Source: Anticarsia gemmatalis | Lineage: Eukaryota > Arthropoda > Insecta > Lepidoptera > Erebidae | Reading direction: 5' to 3' | Assembly: GCF_050436995.1 (NCBI RefSeq) | Contig: NC_134770.1 | Coordinates: 5,280,501 to 5,344,500 of the forward strand | DNA: 64,000 nt | Shown: one piece after another, positions 10,301-22,793 of the stretch | How positions within the stretch are numbered: the first letter of the stretch is position 1 | Layout of the letters: each line of letters starts with the position of its first letter | Position numbers and translations under genes: made by a program | The notes under the pieces: generated by a model | Database searches by the model: none | What the model saw: the letters and a program-made list of their open reading frames with translations, nothing else | What the model was told of the DNA's origin: nothing

Positions 10301-13300
10301 TTTACAGAGAAATCTTTTCACGCAAATGAAGCCAGGCAGACGCAATTGTGCATAAATATATAAATGTAAAGCTATCAATGTCTTCCTAAGTCCTAAATCA
10401 GTTCAACCTCTTTACATACAAACAAAAAAACCAATAGCACTTAAAATTTTCGTCAACTACGCTAATAAAATCTGTCACGCGATCCAAACTAACACTTTAA
10501 ACTTGCGCCGCGCCTGACTCTAAACTTTCAGATACTCATCAGTTAACTGAAGCTTTAGCCGAAAGCTTTTAAAGTTATTAAATGGTTTCAGAAGGGGTCT
10601 GAAGACACGCGATGACTTGAGCTTTATGAGCTTTTCCGGGCTTTTATTTGTGCTGTTGTGGACTCTTTTGGTTTATATCGTTTAAAGTTTATTTATAAAC
10701 ATGCATTACATGAATTGCTATTTGTCCATGAGCATTGTTGCTTACCAATTTATTTTATCTGAGTAAGTTTTTGTTTTTAATTTATTGTAAAAAACTAAGA
10801 CTTTAATTTAAGACAACTTTATCTTTAATTAGAGTGGAGGTCTATAAATTTAATTTAAAAAATCATACTTTAAGAAATTGTACCCAGTAAGCCATTATTA
10901 GCCATTACGATATTTTTTTAACCCCATGGCAACCTGAAAGTTGTTAAAAAATAAAGCTGGGTCTCTAACTTTTAACAATTTTACAGAATTACTTTTACTA
11001 ACTTCCCAATAACATTTTTAAATTGATATTACAAAACATTTTAACATTACGAACTCATAATAGACAACTTTATCAATATAATCTACAAGTCAAAGATCAA
11101 TCTAAACAACCAAGCCATAATAGAGTGGTACCAAAAAGAAAAGACAACCATAGAGTTCGGGGGAGCGTCATAAAACCTATTTACATAATAATAAATAGAC
11201 TCTATGGTATAAGATACTTTGTTATCCGTGTCTATGGCAGTAAAATAACTATTAGAGCAGGTTTGATTCTATTTTATGAGTGTGATAAGAACACGGTATT
11301 GAATTACTTTTAGAGGTTATGTTTAGAAAGGATGCTATAGTAATGGTTAAATTATCCTACTAATACAAATGTAAAGTTTTGTTTGTTTGTTTGTTGAAAC
11401 AAAAATAGAAGAATGTTTTGTAATGATTTTTGTGTTATTGATAGTGTTTTTACACGGACGAACACACGGCATTTAGTGACGCAAGAAAATAAACCGTTCA
11501 AAATGTATTAATTGTAAAATAGTAAAGTTTACTAAAACTACAATTATATTTTGGTAGAACGAAAAAAACTACCAAGCGAAAATAATATCTATGACGCAAC
11601 ACCTTTTCAGACAGCCAAATTTAGATCGATACCAATTTAAACACCCTATAAATGTTAAAGGTAATTTTAATATGAAAGATGTAAAATAAATATCAAGTGA
11701 AATAACATCTTTCATAAAAATGCATCACATAGACAAGTTAAAACTTTAAAGCGTTGGATGTATTTGCTTTAATTCCCGTATTCTCCTATATCAGTCAACT
11801 AAAAACCAATAAAAAATCAATAACAATTGAAGCACCCTGTACATCTGTAAGGTAATCTAAATATATTAGTTACAAATACAGGATGTTGTGTCAAGGAACA
11901 GAATCACTTGTATCGAGTATTAGAGGCAATAGTGAGCGGAAACTAGCCATTGAGAGGGCGAAGTTCAGTGGCACACGGTGACTGGACTGAGATGATGGTA
12001 CCACTTATTCATTAATTAGTTTTTTATAAGGCTAAATACTAAGAAATGAGAAAGATCGTCTTCTAAAAAATAACAAAAAATGTCTTCAAATTATACTTAT
12101 TTCTGACTGGTCCAAAATCACTCCATTCAAGTCAGAATGTCTTTCTACATTCTGTTTTTGAAAACTCACCTCTTGCAAAAAATTCAAACAAAAAATTGTT
12201 TAAATATTTTTTATTTATATTTGTGTTTTTAGCAAATCAAAATATTTCGTGGACAGGGTTATTTTTTAAAACTAGCTAGATTTTCCATATAAAAACGACT
12301 CGCGCAACCACTGGAATCATTTTCATGTTTTGATTTAAAAATATGTTTTTATCTCCAACGCAGGAGCGATGGTTTTTGTTGACGTAATAAATATGGCGTC
12401 TTTTCGTATCATCAGCGGCCATTCTCTAATATTTTCATTTTTATTTATCGTCTTCTCATCAGCTTTGTGTTATATTCAGACACAAAGTTAAAAGGTGCAC
12501 ACTATACCTATACCGAATGATGCATTTCTAAGGAACATTCAAATGATTCAAAGAGCAGGTGGTACTATCATCTCATGATACTGCCGACCATGAGTCAGGG
12601 TATTTCGGTGGCGCGTGAGGCCATCGCTCATTAAACGTGCGCTGCACTAATTGTACATAAGTGTGCTTGTAACTAACTGTACTCTTATGTAAACGTCGTT
12701 CAAATTATTTGGAGTGTAGTTCAAATATATTCGATAACTTTTAAATATACGAACAATGAACATGTATGCTAATGTAAATGTGAAGTAACTTTGTCTGTAA
12801 CGCTTTCATAGCTAGACTTTGGCTGACTTGCGAAAAAAAAATTTAATTGGAGTAAATATAAATTCATACATAATATCCTATAAGGATAGGCAGAAACCAA
12901 ATGTAATATAAAAAAATATGTGTAATAATAATGTTTTAAGGCCTAAATCGTCAACGCAAGTAAGCTCACAGTTACTAGATACATTTATTGATCAATAGTT
13001 AATAGCGTGATCGAAAGTGACAAACCTTATAATAAGGTTTTGATTTTTTAAAGTAAGTCAGGCATACTCAATCATAATACTCTTTAAGGTGACCAATATA
13101 ATTTGATACGCGAAAATAAACCTTTGGTCAGCTAAATATAAGCAACAACTACAAAATAATCATGTTTGTATCGATCAACCACCTGCGTGCTACAAACAAG
13201 CCCACTAATAGTTTACTCAAACGATTATCAATTGTACGTTTAAACTAACTCTGAACACTGAGTCACGGCACCCACCGCAAAAGTATTAAAATTCTCACTA

Positions 13301-15893
13301 ACATTCCGTTTAAACTGACTCACTCGTCCAGGACATAACAAGGAGAATATCTAAAAATGTACGAATTCTTTGTCTGTGGAGGAAGTGAGATTATGTGTAG
13401 AGAACCTATTGTTTTTAAAAAACTAGATGAATTTATTTAAGCTGTCTGTGATTCAGCTTTTGTAATTTTTCCTGCTTACCCATCGTTCATTTGTTTCAAT
13501 CCCGGGTCGAGAAAGAAGATTAGAAAGTCTCGAAAGATTGGTTTAAATTTTAGCAGTAGAGGTGAATGTTTTAAATAAAACACGTCGCACGTAGCCACAG
13601 ATGTAGACAATTACAGATATTTATTTATTTAATAGGTACAGTAACTAACAGCTGATTCTTAGAATAACAGTGTTACAATTGGTCGTATATATTTTTTTAA
13701 ATATATGAGAATGATATTTTACCAGCTTCCTTTCCTAAAGGATCGTACGAAGTGTTCGTTTTCTAATATCTGCCTACCCCTATGAGAAGAAGGCGAGCTT
13801 TTATGTATGTAATGTACCTACAAATATCTATGTGGATAAATAGTGAAGAAACAAGGCTCTTTTATAACTAACAAAAAACTATTTGCTAAAATCTAGTATC
13901 TTTTTGATATCTGATTTCAGTAACTTAATACTAATTAGCCAGCGATCTTCACTGCTCATCAGCTGAGCATGTTCGTCAGAATATCTTTACCATGTAATCG
14001 TATGCATGACTGAACTAACTAAACGCTAAGTAGCGTGTAAACAAGTACATACGTTTACTAATGTTAGTATTCCTTATTTCATGGCTTCTTTACTTTAGCA
14101 AAGTAAATAGTAAAGAAAAATATCAGTCGTTTTTGAAATATTGTCGGTAGATTTCAAAGGTGACTTGTGGCTTGGTAAACCTAACAGGCATACAATTTAC
14201 TCCATGTCTATTTACTGGACGTCATTTTAAAGCAAAAAGATTCGCTAAAATGGCAAAATAAAGATTCTGACCAAGACCATCAGCTCAACTAAAAGCCATG
14301 GACACCTTTCAACAATGTTGAATTAACCGCTATTCCAAATTAACACACAAAATAATTAATGAACGAATTCACAAATAGATGTTTCACGACCCCTGGGAAC
14401 CAATACATTCGTTATCAGACGTCCTAAATCGTATACCTAGAACTGACACAATTTCATCACAAATTCAAAGCCAACCATAAAAAATGCTAAGCCGATATCG
14501 ATCAAATGATACAAGTCACCACGCGACCGACACACAACAATACTGAACACCTTGAACCAATAACCTTTGGTGGCCTAGATTTTGACGCCACTGCCCCCCA
14601 AACGTATTGTGTGGACGACACGGCGACGACGCGACTTTGACATTCTATAACACTAACAATCATTCGTAATAAATAAAAAAAGTTTGCATTGGTATAATGC
14701 AATAAAACTTTAAAAAATACAATCGAATTGAGAACCTCCTCCATTTCTTGAAGTCAGTTAATTAAAGAAGAAAAATCATTTGCAAAAATAGGTATTGCAT
14801 CAAAGAAACAGTTGACGATTTGCAGTGCTAGGTATGCCATTATTGGACACATTAGGATTGACTTTTGCAATTGAGTAACGGGATCCTTGAATTGATTGTA
14901 TGGACTTATTCACTAAGTAAGAGCAGAAATATTTGCGGCAACCCCAGATTCTGAAAATCAAGTTTAAGCATAGCCGTACGCTAGAAATCTCCATAGCAAC
15001 AGCTTCAAGGGTTCTTCAAATCAACTAACAAAACTATCGTGTCATATTAAGGCCCTCTCAACTGCGAAACAAATCGCTGAATGGATGACAATCACTTGAA
15101 ACCTCCCATTGTACAAAGATAATACAAGCATACTACGCTTGTTAGCTCGGCATTCATGTCACACTATAGATGACAGGTACTGTCAATTGTCTATGGTTGA
15201 AGCCGGCCCACCGAGTTTTTGCGACTTGTAGGGCTATGGGAAAAATACTTTCTTTGAAGCTTTCGTTTTGAAAATGTGGATGATGGAAGGTTGAGAGAAT
15301 TGGGCTTAAGATCATTGATCAACGCCATGCAGAAGAAAGCACAGATTAATAACGTTAGTATGTAAGGTGCCAAAGTGTATCTTGATATTCTAACGCACTG
15401 AGTAAATTATACACTATCAATATTTTTAAACGCTGATGACTAAGACAAGTTATACATCTAGTGGAGAAACATCTACTTCAGTCAGCCTTAACTCAACAAA
15501 AAACGTGAAATAATCAAAAAACTTAAAACTTCAAAAATTAGCTACCGAACTCTACATAGGACAGCTTGTATCACAGAAAATGACATAAGTTACGAGTATT
15601 TATTAAAAACATCCACACACGGAGCCGCATCTCAACAAATTTTCATACCTATTTTTGAAAACTCTTCACAAATCTAACTCAATCAACCAAACCGATAATA
15701 ATAAAGTAAATTACCAAATTTTTTATTACCAATCACAGAGATTTTACAAGTTTATCTTAAGCCTATTTAACATAAATTCAGATCCTTGAATACTAGTAAG
15801 GCCTAAAAAACTAAGCGTATGCTCGTAATCTGGGTCTCGTGAGTACATTTTATTTCTATAGGTATATATATATATTACACTTAACTACAATAT

Positions 15894-16108
15894 TATTAGG
15901 TCGGGGAAAAAGTCTTTTCGCAGTAAAGTATGTATGAACTTGTAATAAAATCTTTTCTCTACACAAAAAAGCTCGATATTTGTACCTCACGAGCTCACTG
16001 AAAGAAACCTAATGAACTGTGTACTCATTTATGATTCTTGTAGCCAAAGAGATTTTATCAAAGTTCATACATCTGACAATTCGAAATGACTTTGTCCCCG
16101 ACCTAATA
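15894..16108. mobile_element. Mariner-type MITE, 215 bp
   Basis: The ends are inverted: TATTAGGTCGGGGAAAAAGT on the left, and the reverse complement of the right end reads TATTAGGTCGGGGACAAAGT. Similarity continues with gaps for about 60 bp, including TGTATGAACTT and AAAATCT. TA at both borders fits a Tc1/mariner-type target. There is no transposase, so it would need one in trans. Confidence 0.75.
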
Positions 16109-19100
16109 TTTTAAGTTAGGTTAGTTAATTCCTCAATATTCCCTACATTTAGGGTGGTCTATCCGTCAGTTTGGTCACATTTACAAGAGTGTTACTAATG
16201 AGGCGAGCCGCTAATAGACGACAGATTTAACCCGAGTCATGTGCAGAACGCGGAAGGTAACCCGTCATGGAACTTGTGGAAATCGCCACAATATGGCCGC
16301 CGAGAATAAGAATGCAGGTTTGAGATGGTAATTTTATGAGTTTAAATAGTTCTGTTTTGATTTTTGAGGAAATACAGATTTAAAATTGATTGTTATTTTT
16401 TTTAAGTTTATGCTTTGTTTTGCTAAAAAATGATATTATTGCTGGTTGAACTTTGTAGTGAAACTCCGATTGTGTTTAAAACGTTTTTCCATTGTAATAA
16501 AACTATATTCAAAGAATAAGTATGGAATTATTAAAAAAACTATCAAAACTTTTATATTATTTCTCAGCTGAAGCTATGAAAACGTAGAATCGGTCTCCTA
16601 GCATAAAAAAAACTTATGTCTGCTTTTTTAGCAAGGGCTTTTTTATTTACTACAGCCAAAACACGCGAGTATTAAAAACACAGACACAGAGTAATCCAGA
16701 CTCCAGACCAAAAACAACTATCAGTGGATCACAGAACTGTATCTAGTTTTGTGTTTTTATTTGCTACGAAATACGCGGATACGGAGAGAGAATAAAAGTA
16801 GATCAAACAACGCAACAAATTCCTTAATAAAACGTACAAATTCCGTGGGAAAAACCACAAAATCACTCAAAACATACTAAATCACTAAAGACTTAACCTT
16901 TAACCAAAATCGACTAATCAACTAACACTGGAAAAATACAATCAATAACCGATATCTTATTATTTATCGCGTCAATATATTAAACAATATTGCCGACTCA
17001 AAGCTTCAAGCCACTCGAAACGCTTTGAGATCCACTCGAGCCAGATTCTGTGCGTTCAAAGTATTGAAATAAAAATACCGGCGCACGGAAACCTTATTGT
17101 TTTGTCTCGATGCTTTGTTGACTATGCTAGGAACTCGATTAGTCGAGTAGCTGACTTCATCGGCAACAATGTAACATTCCCAACACTAATGGTATGTTAA
17201 GATGCAAATAAACAATGGAGAACTAGAGAGAGCCAGTTTATCGAATACAAAATAAACATGGGGTTTATTTTCTTTATTAAAATGCAGCATTATTTACAAA
17301 ATATTCGTGAAAAACGTCTAACAACAGTTAAAATCGAAAAACCGTTACGTCAAACGTGTTATTTTAAAACTAATTTACGCTTAAAGCTTATTCATTTACA
17401 TAAATAATCGTTATTAAGTGCCAATAACATCGTCTAAAAACCTTATTAAACTATGCATCACTATGGAATAGCGGGCAGTCAGATGGCTGGCATTCTCAGT
17501 ATTCTCACAGTTTTCCCCTGGCTTGCATACTTAATCCATTCTCGATACGTCACGGTGCATGTTATAGAGCTCCTATAATAATGGGATATTGATGGCTTAG
17601 TCTGTTCGCTTTTATTACTATAATTATAACGTAAATTGAGAAAGTTTTACATCAAGTTTAAATTAAGATAATACTATTACTTCTTTTTCAAATTCGCAAG
17701 TAGATACGCAAAAACAAAATTTTAGCAACTCTTACTTTATCTTTTTCAATAGTCGTTGCTGACGTTTGGATCTCTTGTTCAATCAAAATAATGAGAGAAT
17801 AGAAACGAATTTCGCTTCAGAACCAAGAAGTCCTAATTAATTTAACTTTTCTCAACTTCTCATTTCTATTCATTGAAAAATTTCTTTCGAATAATTCTAT
17901 CAGTAAATGGAAAAGAGGCACTAAATATTGTAACATTAAAAACATTTATTAAATATTAAGATGTTTTGCGGAAAACCAGAACCATTTATTTTTTGCCTAC
18001 AAAAGTACACTGCGGTAGGTAGCATAAAAAACCCGTCCCTATTTGGTCCTTATAACGGAAAATATAATTCTCAAGGATGCTTTAAAGTTAAAAAGTGCAT
18101 TAAAACTATGTTGAACATCAAACGAATATAACGCATAGGAAGACTGTCACGTTTCCTGTGCACAGATTAAAGTTATTAATTTACTTAGTTTAGTAGCTGA
18201 AGCATATTCTTTTAAAATAGGTTACTAGTTATTTGATAATATTGTACGTACTTATTACAAATGTTAAGAGACCAGCTAAAATAAATTAGGTTTTTTTGTA
18301 AAGGAAATTTCAAAATCGGTTCATCTAATAAAAAGTTATGAGGTAACAAAAAATAAGACGACCTAAAAATTTCCTCCTTTTATTGAAGTGGGTTAAGTTA
18401 AAATGGCAATACCCATTGTCAATGGAATATTGGTCTATTTAAGGAAAGATGTTCCGCGTGACTAGAATTTTAATTAATGAGGTTCAACAGGAAATTACTA
18501 ACGTGATGTCATTACAGTTTTTAAAGAGAATAACAATAAATATTGATGAATTAAATTCGTTTATTTATTTCTTATAGTAATGTATTGTTTTAATCAAGGC
18601 CATTATCCAAAAAAAATATTATTAAACAGGGAAAATTTGGCGTCATTCTTCTAGCCCCTTATTAATAATTTACGAAAATCACTGACCATAAATAATAATT
18701 TTAGCCCATTATTGTCCCACTGCTGGGCAAGGGTCTCCTCTAATGAGGGAGCGGTTAGGCCTCGAGTGTTGCTTTGGGTTCGAACCTGCAACCACTTGCG
18801 TGGTAGGTAGCAACTTATATTTTTCGGCCATCTTAACATAAGAATGGTAAATGTTTTATTATAACTCATAACCTTCCATAGTAAATAATAATATAATATT
18901 ATCTGATACAAGATCAGTAAAATAATGTTACAAGTTCGACCTTATTTTGACACTTAAATATCTCAGTTATGCATTTGACAGCCTTATCTAACAACATTAT
19001 TTTGTATTCACGGTTCAAAGGTAATATTAACACGTAAGGTTGACGTTTTAAACTAGCAAAATATAAGCTTGACGTTTAGTAAGAACAAGCTGACTTCAAT

Positions 19101-19277
19101 ATGTATAAGGATTGCTACACATATATACGGTTCGGTATTCGACTAGCTTAGCAGCAAAACCGAATATGTGTCGATGAATGTTTGAGAAAAATGCTGGTTG
19201 ACATTGCCCCGTCTGAATATTTTAAACGATTTGTGATTATAACTGGGAACTACCCGATCGGCTCAAGCCGAATAATG
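16109..19277. other. Non-coding stretch
   Basis: Only a SINE family C copy (18.7 kb) stands out. Inverted GCTACACATATATACGGTTC (from 19115) and the complement of CCGAATATGTGTGTAGTTAG (19460-19479) may be the ends of an older element around the MITE at 19.3 kb. No genes seen. Confidence 0.55.
18694..18820 (-). mobile_element. SINE family C, internally deleted copy
   Basis: Complement of the tail (ATTGTCCCACTGCTGGGCAA, GGTTAGGCCTCGAG) joined directly to the head (GGTTCGAACCTGCAACCACT). The middle section seen at 25.4 kb is missing. Confidence 0.6.
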
Positions 19278-19387
19278 CCCGGTTTCTGAGAACATTTAAC
19301 GGTAGTTTATCTATTCAATAGCGTTCTTTTATATGAGCTCAAACGTTATTGAATATATAAACTACCGCTAAATGTACCTCAGAAACC
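19278..19387. mobile_element. Palindromic MITE, family F
   Basis: CCCGGTTTCTGAGAACATTT, GGTAGTTTATCTATTCAATA, then the near-complementary half ending TGTACCTCAGAAACC. The element is almost one long hairpin. Confidence 0.7.
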
Positions 19388-19514
19388 TTAAATAAGTGCA
19401 GTAATTGCATCGAGTCGGTTTTGTTGTTCGATAAACAGCCGAACCGAACGTGCCCACCCGAATATGTGTGTAGTTAGCTTTACACTCATAATCATAGGTC
19501 GCTTCCTTTAACCA

Positions 19515-19650
19515 TCAGTGGGTAATTTCTACGTAATCGCAGTCTGTCATAAATCAGTGCCAAGCAGTATTCAGCCATGTTTACTCGACCCGGGCACTGA
19601 ACTCGCGACCTCTTATACCCAACAAGGCACTTAGCTACAATATGCCGCGA
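19515..19650 (-). mobile_element. tRNA-like SINE, family D
   Basis: On the minus strand: TGTAGCTAAGTGCCTTGTTG (A-box-like), AGAGGTCGCGAGTTCAGTGC (B-box-like), CCGGGTCGAGTAAACATGG, then a body with ACCCACTGATGG. Only one copy is in the window, so the family call is tentative. Confidence 0.45.
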
Positions 19651-20053
19651 TTAAAAGTAAGTACATGTCATAATAGCATATCATGAAAGTGAAAGCATGC
19701 GTTCGCAGGGACAACTTACGAGCCACAGACAATGAGATGGGTGTGCTCTATGGCATTTAGTTTATGGTGTAACGACAGATCGTAAACTGTCTATGGCCAA
19801 GAAAAATGGAGGGAAAGCCGGAAATTTATAATGTTTAGTATCTTGTTATTTGCAAGTAAAAAGGATAGTTAGAATATAAATAAATCTATGCATCGAGAGT
19901 TGATTTGTTAAGCAGATGACATAAAAACAAGCAAAGTGGAAAATGACGTTCACCATTCACACGATAAAAACTGAAACTTTCGTATTATATCATGGGAATA
20001 CATCTTTATTAATGTAACGATAGAATTTAAAAGTAATCTCACTTTTCTAAAGA

Positions 20054-20160
20054 GTATAAAAACTTGTGGTTAAGATGGCGCGCAGCAGAACAGCTGTTGA
20101 TTTTCCCGCGTCGCGGCGGCGCCTGCGCGCGACTGGCGCCGTCGACGCCATATTAGAACA
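20054..20160. promoter_or_regulatory. TATA box next to a CpG-rich patch
   Basis: GTATAAAAAC (20054-20063) is followed by GGCGCGCAGCAG and TCGCGGCGGCGCCTGCGCGC, the most CpG-dense stretch in the window. Short ORFs begin on both strands (plus MARSRTAVDFPASRRR, minus MASTAPVARRRRRDAG), but neither reaches a convincing donor. A promoter is plausible; direction is unclear. Confidence 0.3.
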
Positions 20161-20623
20161 CCATAGTGCATACATAGTTTGTTTTACTAGGACAAGACCT
20201 ATTGTACTGTGCCATTATTTCACTATCTTTGAATTACTTATGCTTTCTTTTTCAACACAAAGACTGTAGTCTAAAGCCTTACAATTGTGCGTGCTTTTAA
20301 TTTGGTAATGTGAAAATGAGTCTTCGCTCCAGATTAGGAGAAATTTCATCTTGTTCTTTGGTTATTCAAGTTTAATAGGTCTTTAGGCTGGTCCTTTCTA
20401 GGTTTATTGAGTGTTGACTGTGTTTCTGTGCGTCGAGACACACTGCAATAGTATTGAACGATATCTTATCTAGTATCTGATCTCGCGAATGATTACGTAA
20501 CCTACTTGGGACTTAGCAGACCTAGTTATAAATGACGCTCAAAATATGATCCTACAATATGTAGAGGTACCTACCTACCTAATACTACATGATTGCAATT
20601 TCTATTTCTAATTCTTCCCATGC

Positions 20624-20800
20624 GTATACTAATATTATAAATACGAAAGTGAATATTTGGATGCAGGTTTGCTATTCAATCATGCCAAAACTGTGTTATG
20701 GATTCCAATAAAATTTTGCACACGGGTAATTAATAACCTATTTTAATACAGAGCTTAATAATTATTACTCGAAAAGTCGCGGGTCGAAAGTCAGTCTAGT
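20624..20800 (+). mobile_element. Helitron-like relic
   Basis: ACTAATATTATAAATACGAA at the 5' side, TTTGCTATTCAATCATGCCA, and AAAAGTCGCGGGTCG then GTCTAGT at the 3' side. Strongly diverged. Confidence 0.45.
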
Positions 20801-21714
20801 AATTAAATATATTTTCTGTGTAGTATCTCAGGATATGGTATTCCTAACTTATCTTTTTTGCATTTCTTCATTCGATTAATGGTAACCCGTTAGTTTTAAA
20901 GCATTCTTGTTGTTTTAGATCTACGCGCATTGTGTATCAAATGCGAACGTGATGTATTTAGTCGATTATTGAACTCAACGTCTGCGTTAGTAATATATTG
21001 CTTTAGTCGAGTTCTAATCATCATTTATCATGTTAGTAATGGACAATAATTATAGTATCTACTCCTAAAAGGCAGCTATTTCTACATTTATATTCTTCAA
21101 CTAAACATAGTTGACTATATATTCAAATAAAACATGCAATTGAATAAAGAAATTTGAAAGCAGGCGGGAAATATCTTCATTCATTGAAGTGCTAAACAGA
21201 AAAGCTGCAAAAAGGTTTTTCAAACGGAAAACTATTCATTTAGATTCTAACTTAAGCTTTAAAACCATCGTATCGCCGGAGTTTTTATTCACCTAACATC
21301 ATTAAAGAGCTGGTTAGCTAATCGATTTCCTACAACATAAACATATACAACTGCTTTCGCAAAACGTACGTGGAAGACCGCGGCCCTATTCCAAGATGGC
21401 GTCAGAAAAAAAACTTAATTGTCAAGAAAACGCGGCAAATTGACGTCTCCGAGAAATTCTATAAATAGTCCAAAGACACTCGTTTGAAGAATTCGCTTCC
21501 GTGTACTTTGATACTAATTGATTTTAGTTTATAAATAACAGGCTTTTTGAAACTATATTCAATTTCCTGACGATACTAATTTGAAACCTGTTCAAAAAGC
21601 TTTACAAAATTATAAATAAATTTTACCCACACTTTCCCCCTACTAGGCAAGGGAATGCAGGAGCTTTCATGCCATGAGTATAAAATTAAAGTTAAAAAAA
21701 ATTGGCCTAATCTA

Positions 21715-22520
21715 TACTGCCGTCGTAAATCTAAACACAGTAACTTCAAAATATGCGTTTTGAGAAAAACGCGTTTGAAGTTTAATGGTTAATTTTTGCT
21801 CTCATGAAGATACTAATTATTATATATTATTTCATGCAACTTTTAATGTTAGTATATAGTTAAATCTTTGATTCTGTATATATATATCTAGTATATTATT
21901 ATTATATAAATAATAAAATTAGATAATGTGTTTTAAGCTAGGGTAATAATATAATATTTTTTTCTTTTTTAAGTTACAACACGGTAACTCAACGGTTACT
22001 GTGTTGTAACCAAGTTTTACCTATTACTGTGTTGTAACTTTGTAAAGATATTAACATTAGGGGAATTACGACACAGTAAGTATGTACATACTGTGTTATA
22101 GCTATGTTTCTTAGAAATACGTATAAAATCAGTAATACAGTAAATGAGATACTGTGATTTATTCAAGTATTTGTTGTTTATCTTTGAACAATATTTTATA
22201 CGCAATCACAGTAACTGAAGAAGCCGTGTTATAATCAAGCAAAATAAAAAAAAAGTAAATCTATTCACGTTAAAAAAACACAGTTAGTAGTGAGATACTG
22301 TTATTTAATTTAAAATAACACAGATACTGTATTTTTTATTAAAAAAAATGTTTTTTTTGTAAAAATACTGTGTTTTTATTTAATGTATTTCGGTAACTAT
22401 CCATCGTACAAACAAACCGAAAACTTTCTCAAATAGCCCGCGGTCTCCTGATTCCAAAGAACTAAACAAACTATAAACACAGTAACTTGAGTTACTGTGT
22501 TTACATTTACGACGGCAGTA
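21715..22520. mobile_element. Inverted-repeat DNA transposon relic, 806 bp, with repeated internal motif
   Basis: The left end TACTGCCGTCGTAAATCTAA and the complement of the right end (TACTGCCGTCGTAAATGTAA) form terminal inverted repeats of about 32 bp ending in ACACAGTAAC. TA flanks both sides. The interior is very AT-rich and repeats the CACAGTAAC or GTTACTGTG motif many times, including a 38-bp near-perfect palindrome at 21974-22011. No transposase is visible; the 62-codon ORF inside is spurious. Confidence 0.75.
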
Positions 22521-22719
22521 TATCTCCTTTGAAAATATTTTATCGTTGATAATACTTTAAAAACATAAAGAAATAACTTTTAACAACTAAACTAGAAATA
22601 ATTTAAAAAAACAAAATATTTACAATTATACAATATATTTACAATATAAAATATGGATACAAAAGGAGTGCGTCACGCGTCGTAGAATTTCTCCTCACCA
22701 TCGTCGACTGGTAACGTAC

Positions 22720-22793
22720 CCAGAATGCTGGCAGCATTGCCACGTTGGATGGCAATGCTAATTCTTTGACCAAAGTAAAGGCCAGCATTCTGG
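22720..22793. other. Nested three-stem inverted repeat
   Basis: The outer arms CCAGAATGCTGGC (22720-22732) and GCCAGCATTCTGG (22781-22793) are perfect. Between them lies a 10-bp stem, AGCATTGCCA with TGGCAATGCT (22733-22742, 22750-22759), with a 7-nt loop. A second small stem, CTTTG-AC-CAAAG (22764-22775), follows. Folded, it makes a three-way junction. It could be a structured RNA, a transposon end or a cruciform; no family is recognised. Confidence 0.55.

Larger units (their letters stand above)
9239..15893. other. Presumed 5' intron, non-coding
   Basis: Begins with the acceptor of the big RhoGEF exon. It contains a Helitron relic and a SINE tail near 10.0-10.3 kb, a GTTT run at 11.38 kb, a palindrome AACCTTATAATAAGGTT near 13.03 kb, a GC-richer patch at 14.58-14.64 kb, and a GGAGGAGGTTCTCAATTCGA repeat fragment (minus, about 14.72-14.75 kb, also plus at 63.37 kb). 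A hydrophobic ORF at 15.2-15.4 kb is discussed under findings. Confidence 0.5.
19651..21714. other. Non-coding stretch
   Basis: Contains the TATA/CpG patch at 20.05-20.16 kb and a Helitron relic. No supported exons. Confidence 0.55.

Noticed and set aside
22017..22205. 62-codon minus ORF
   Set aside because: Lies inside the inverted-repeat transposon and consists of its repeated motifs.
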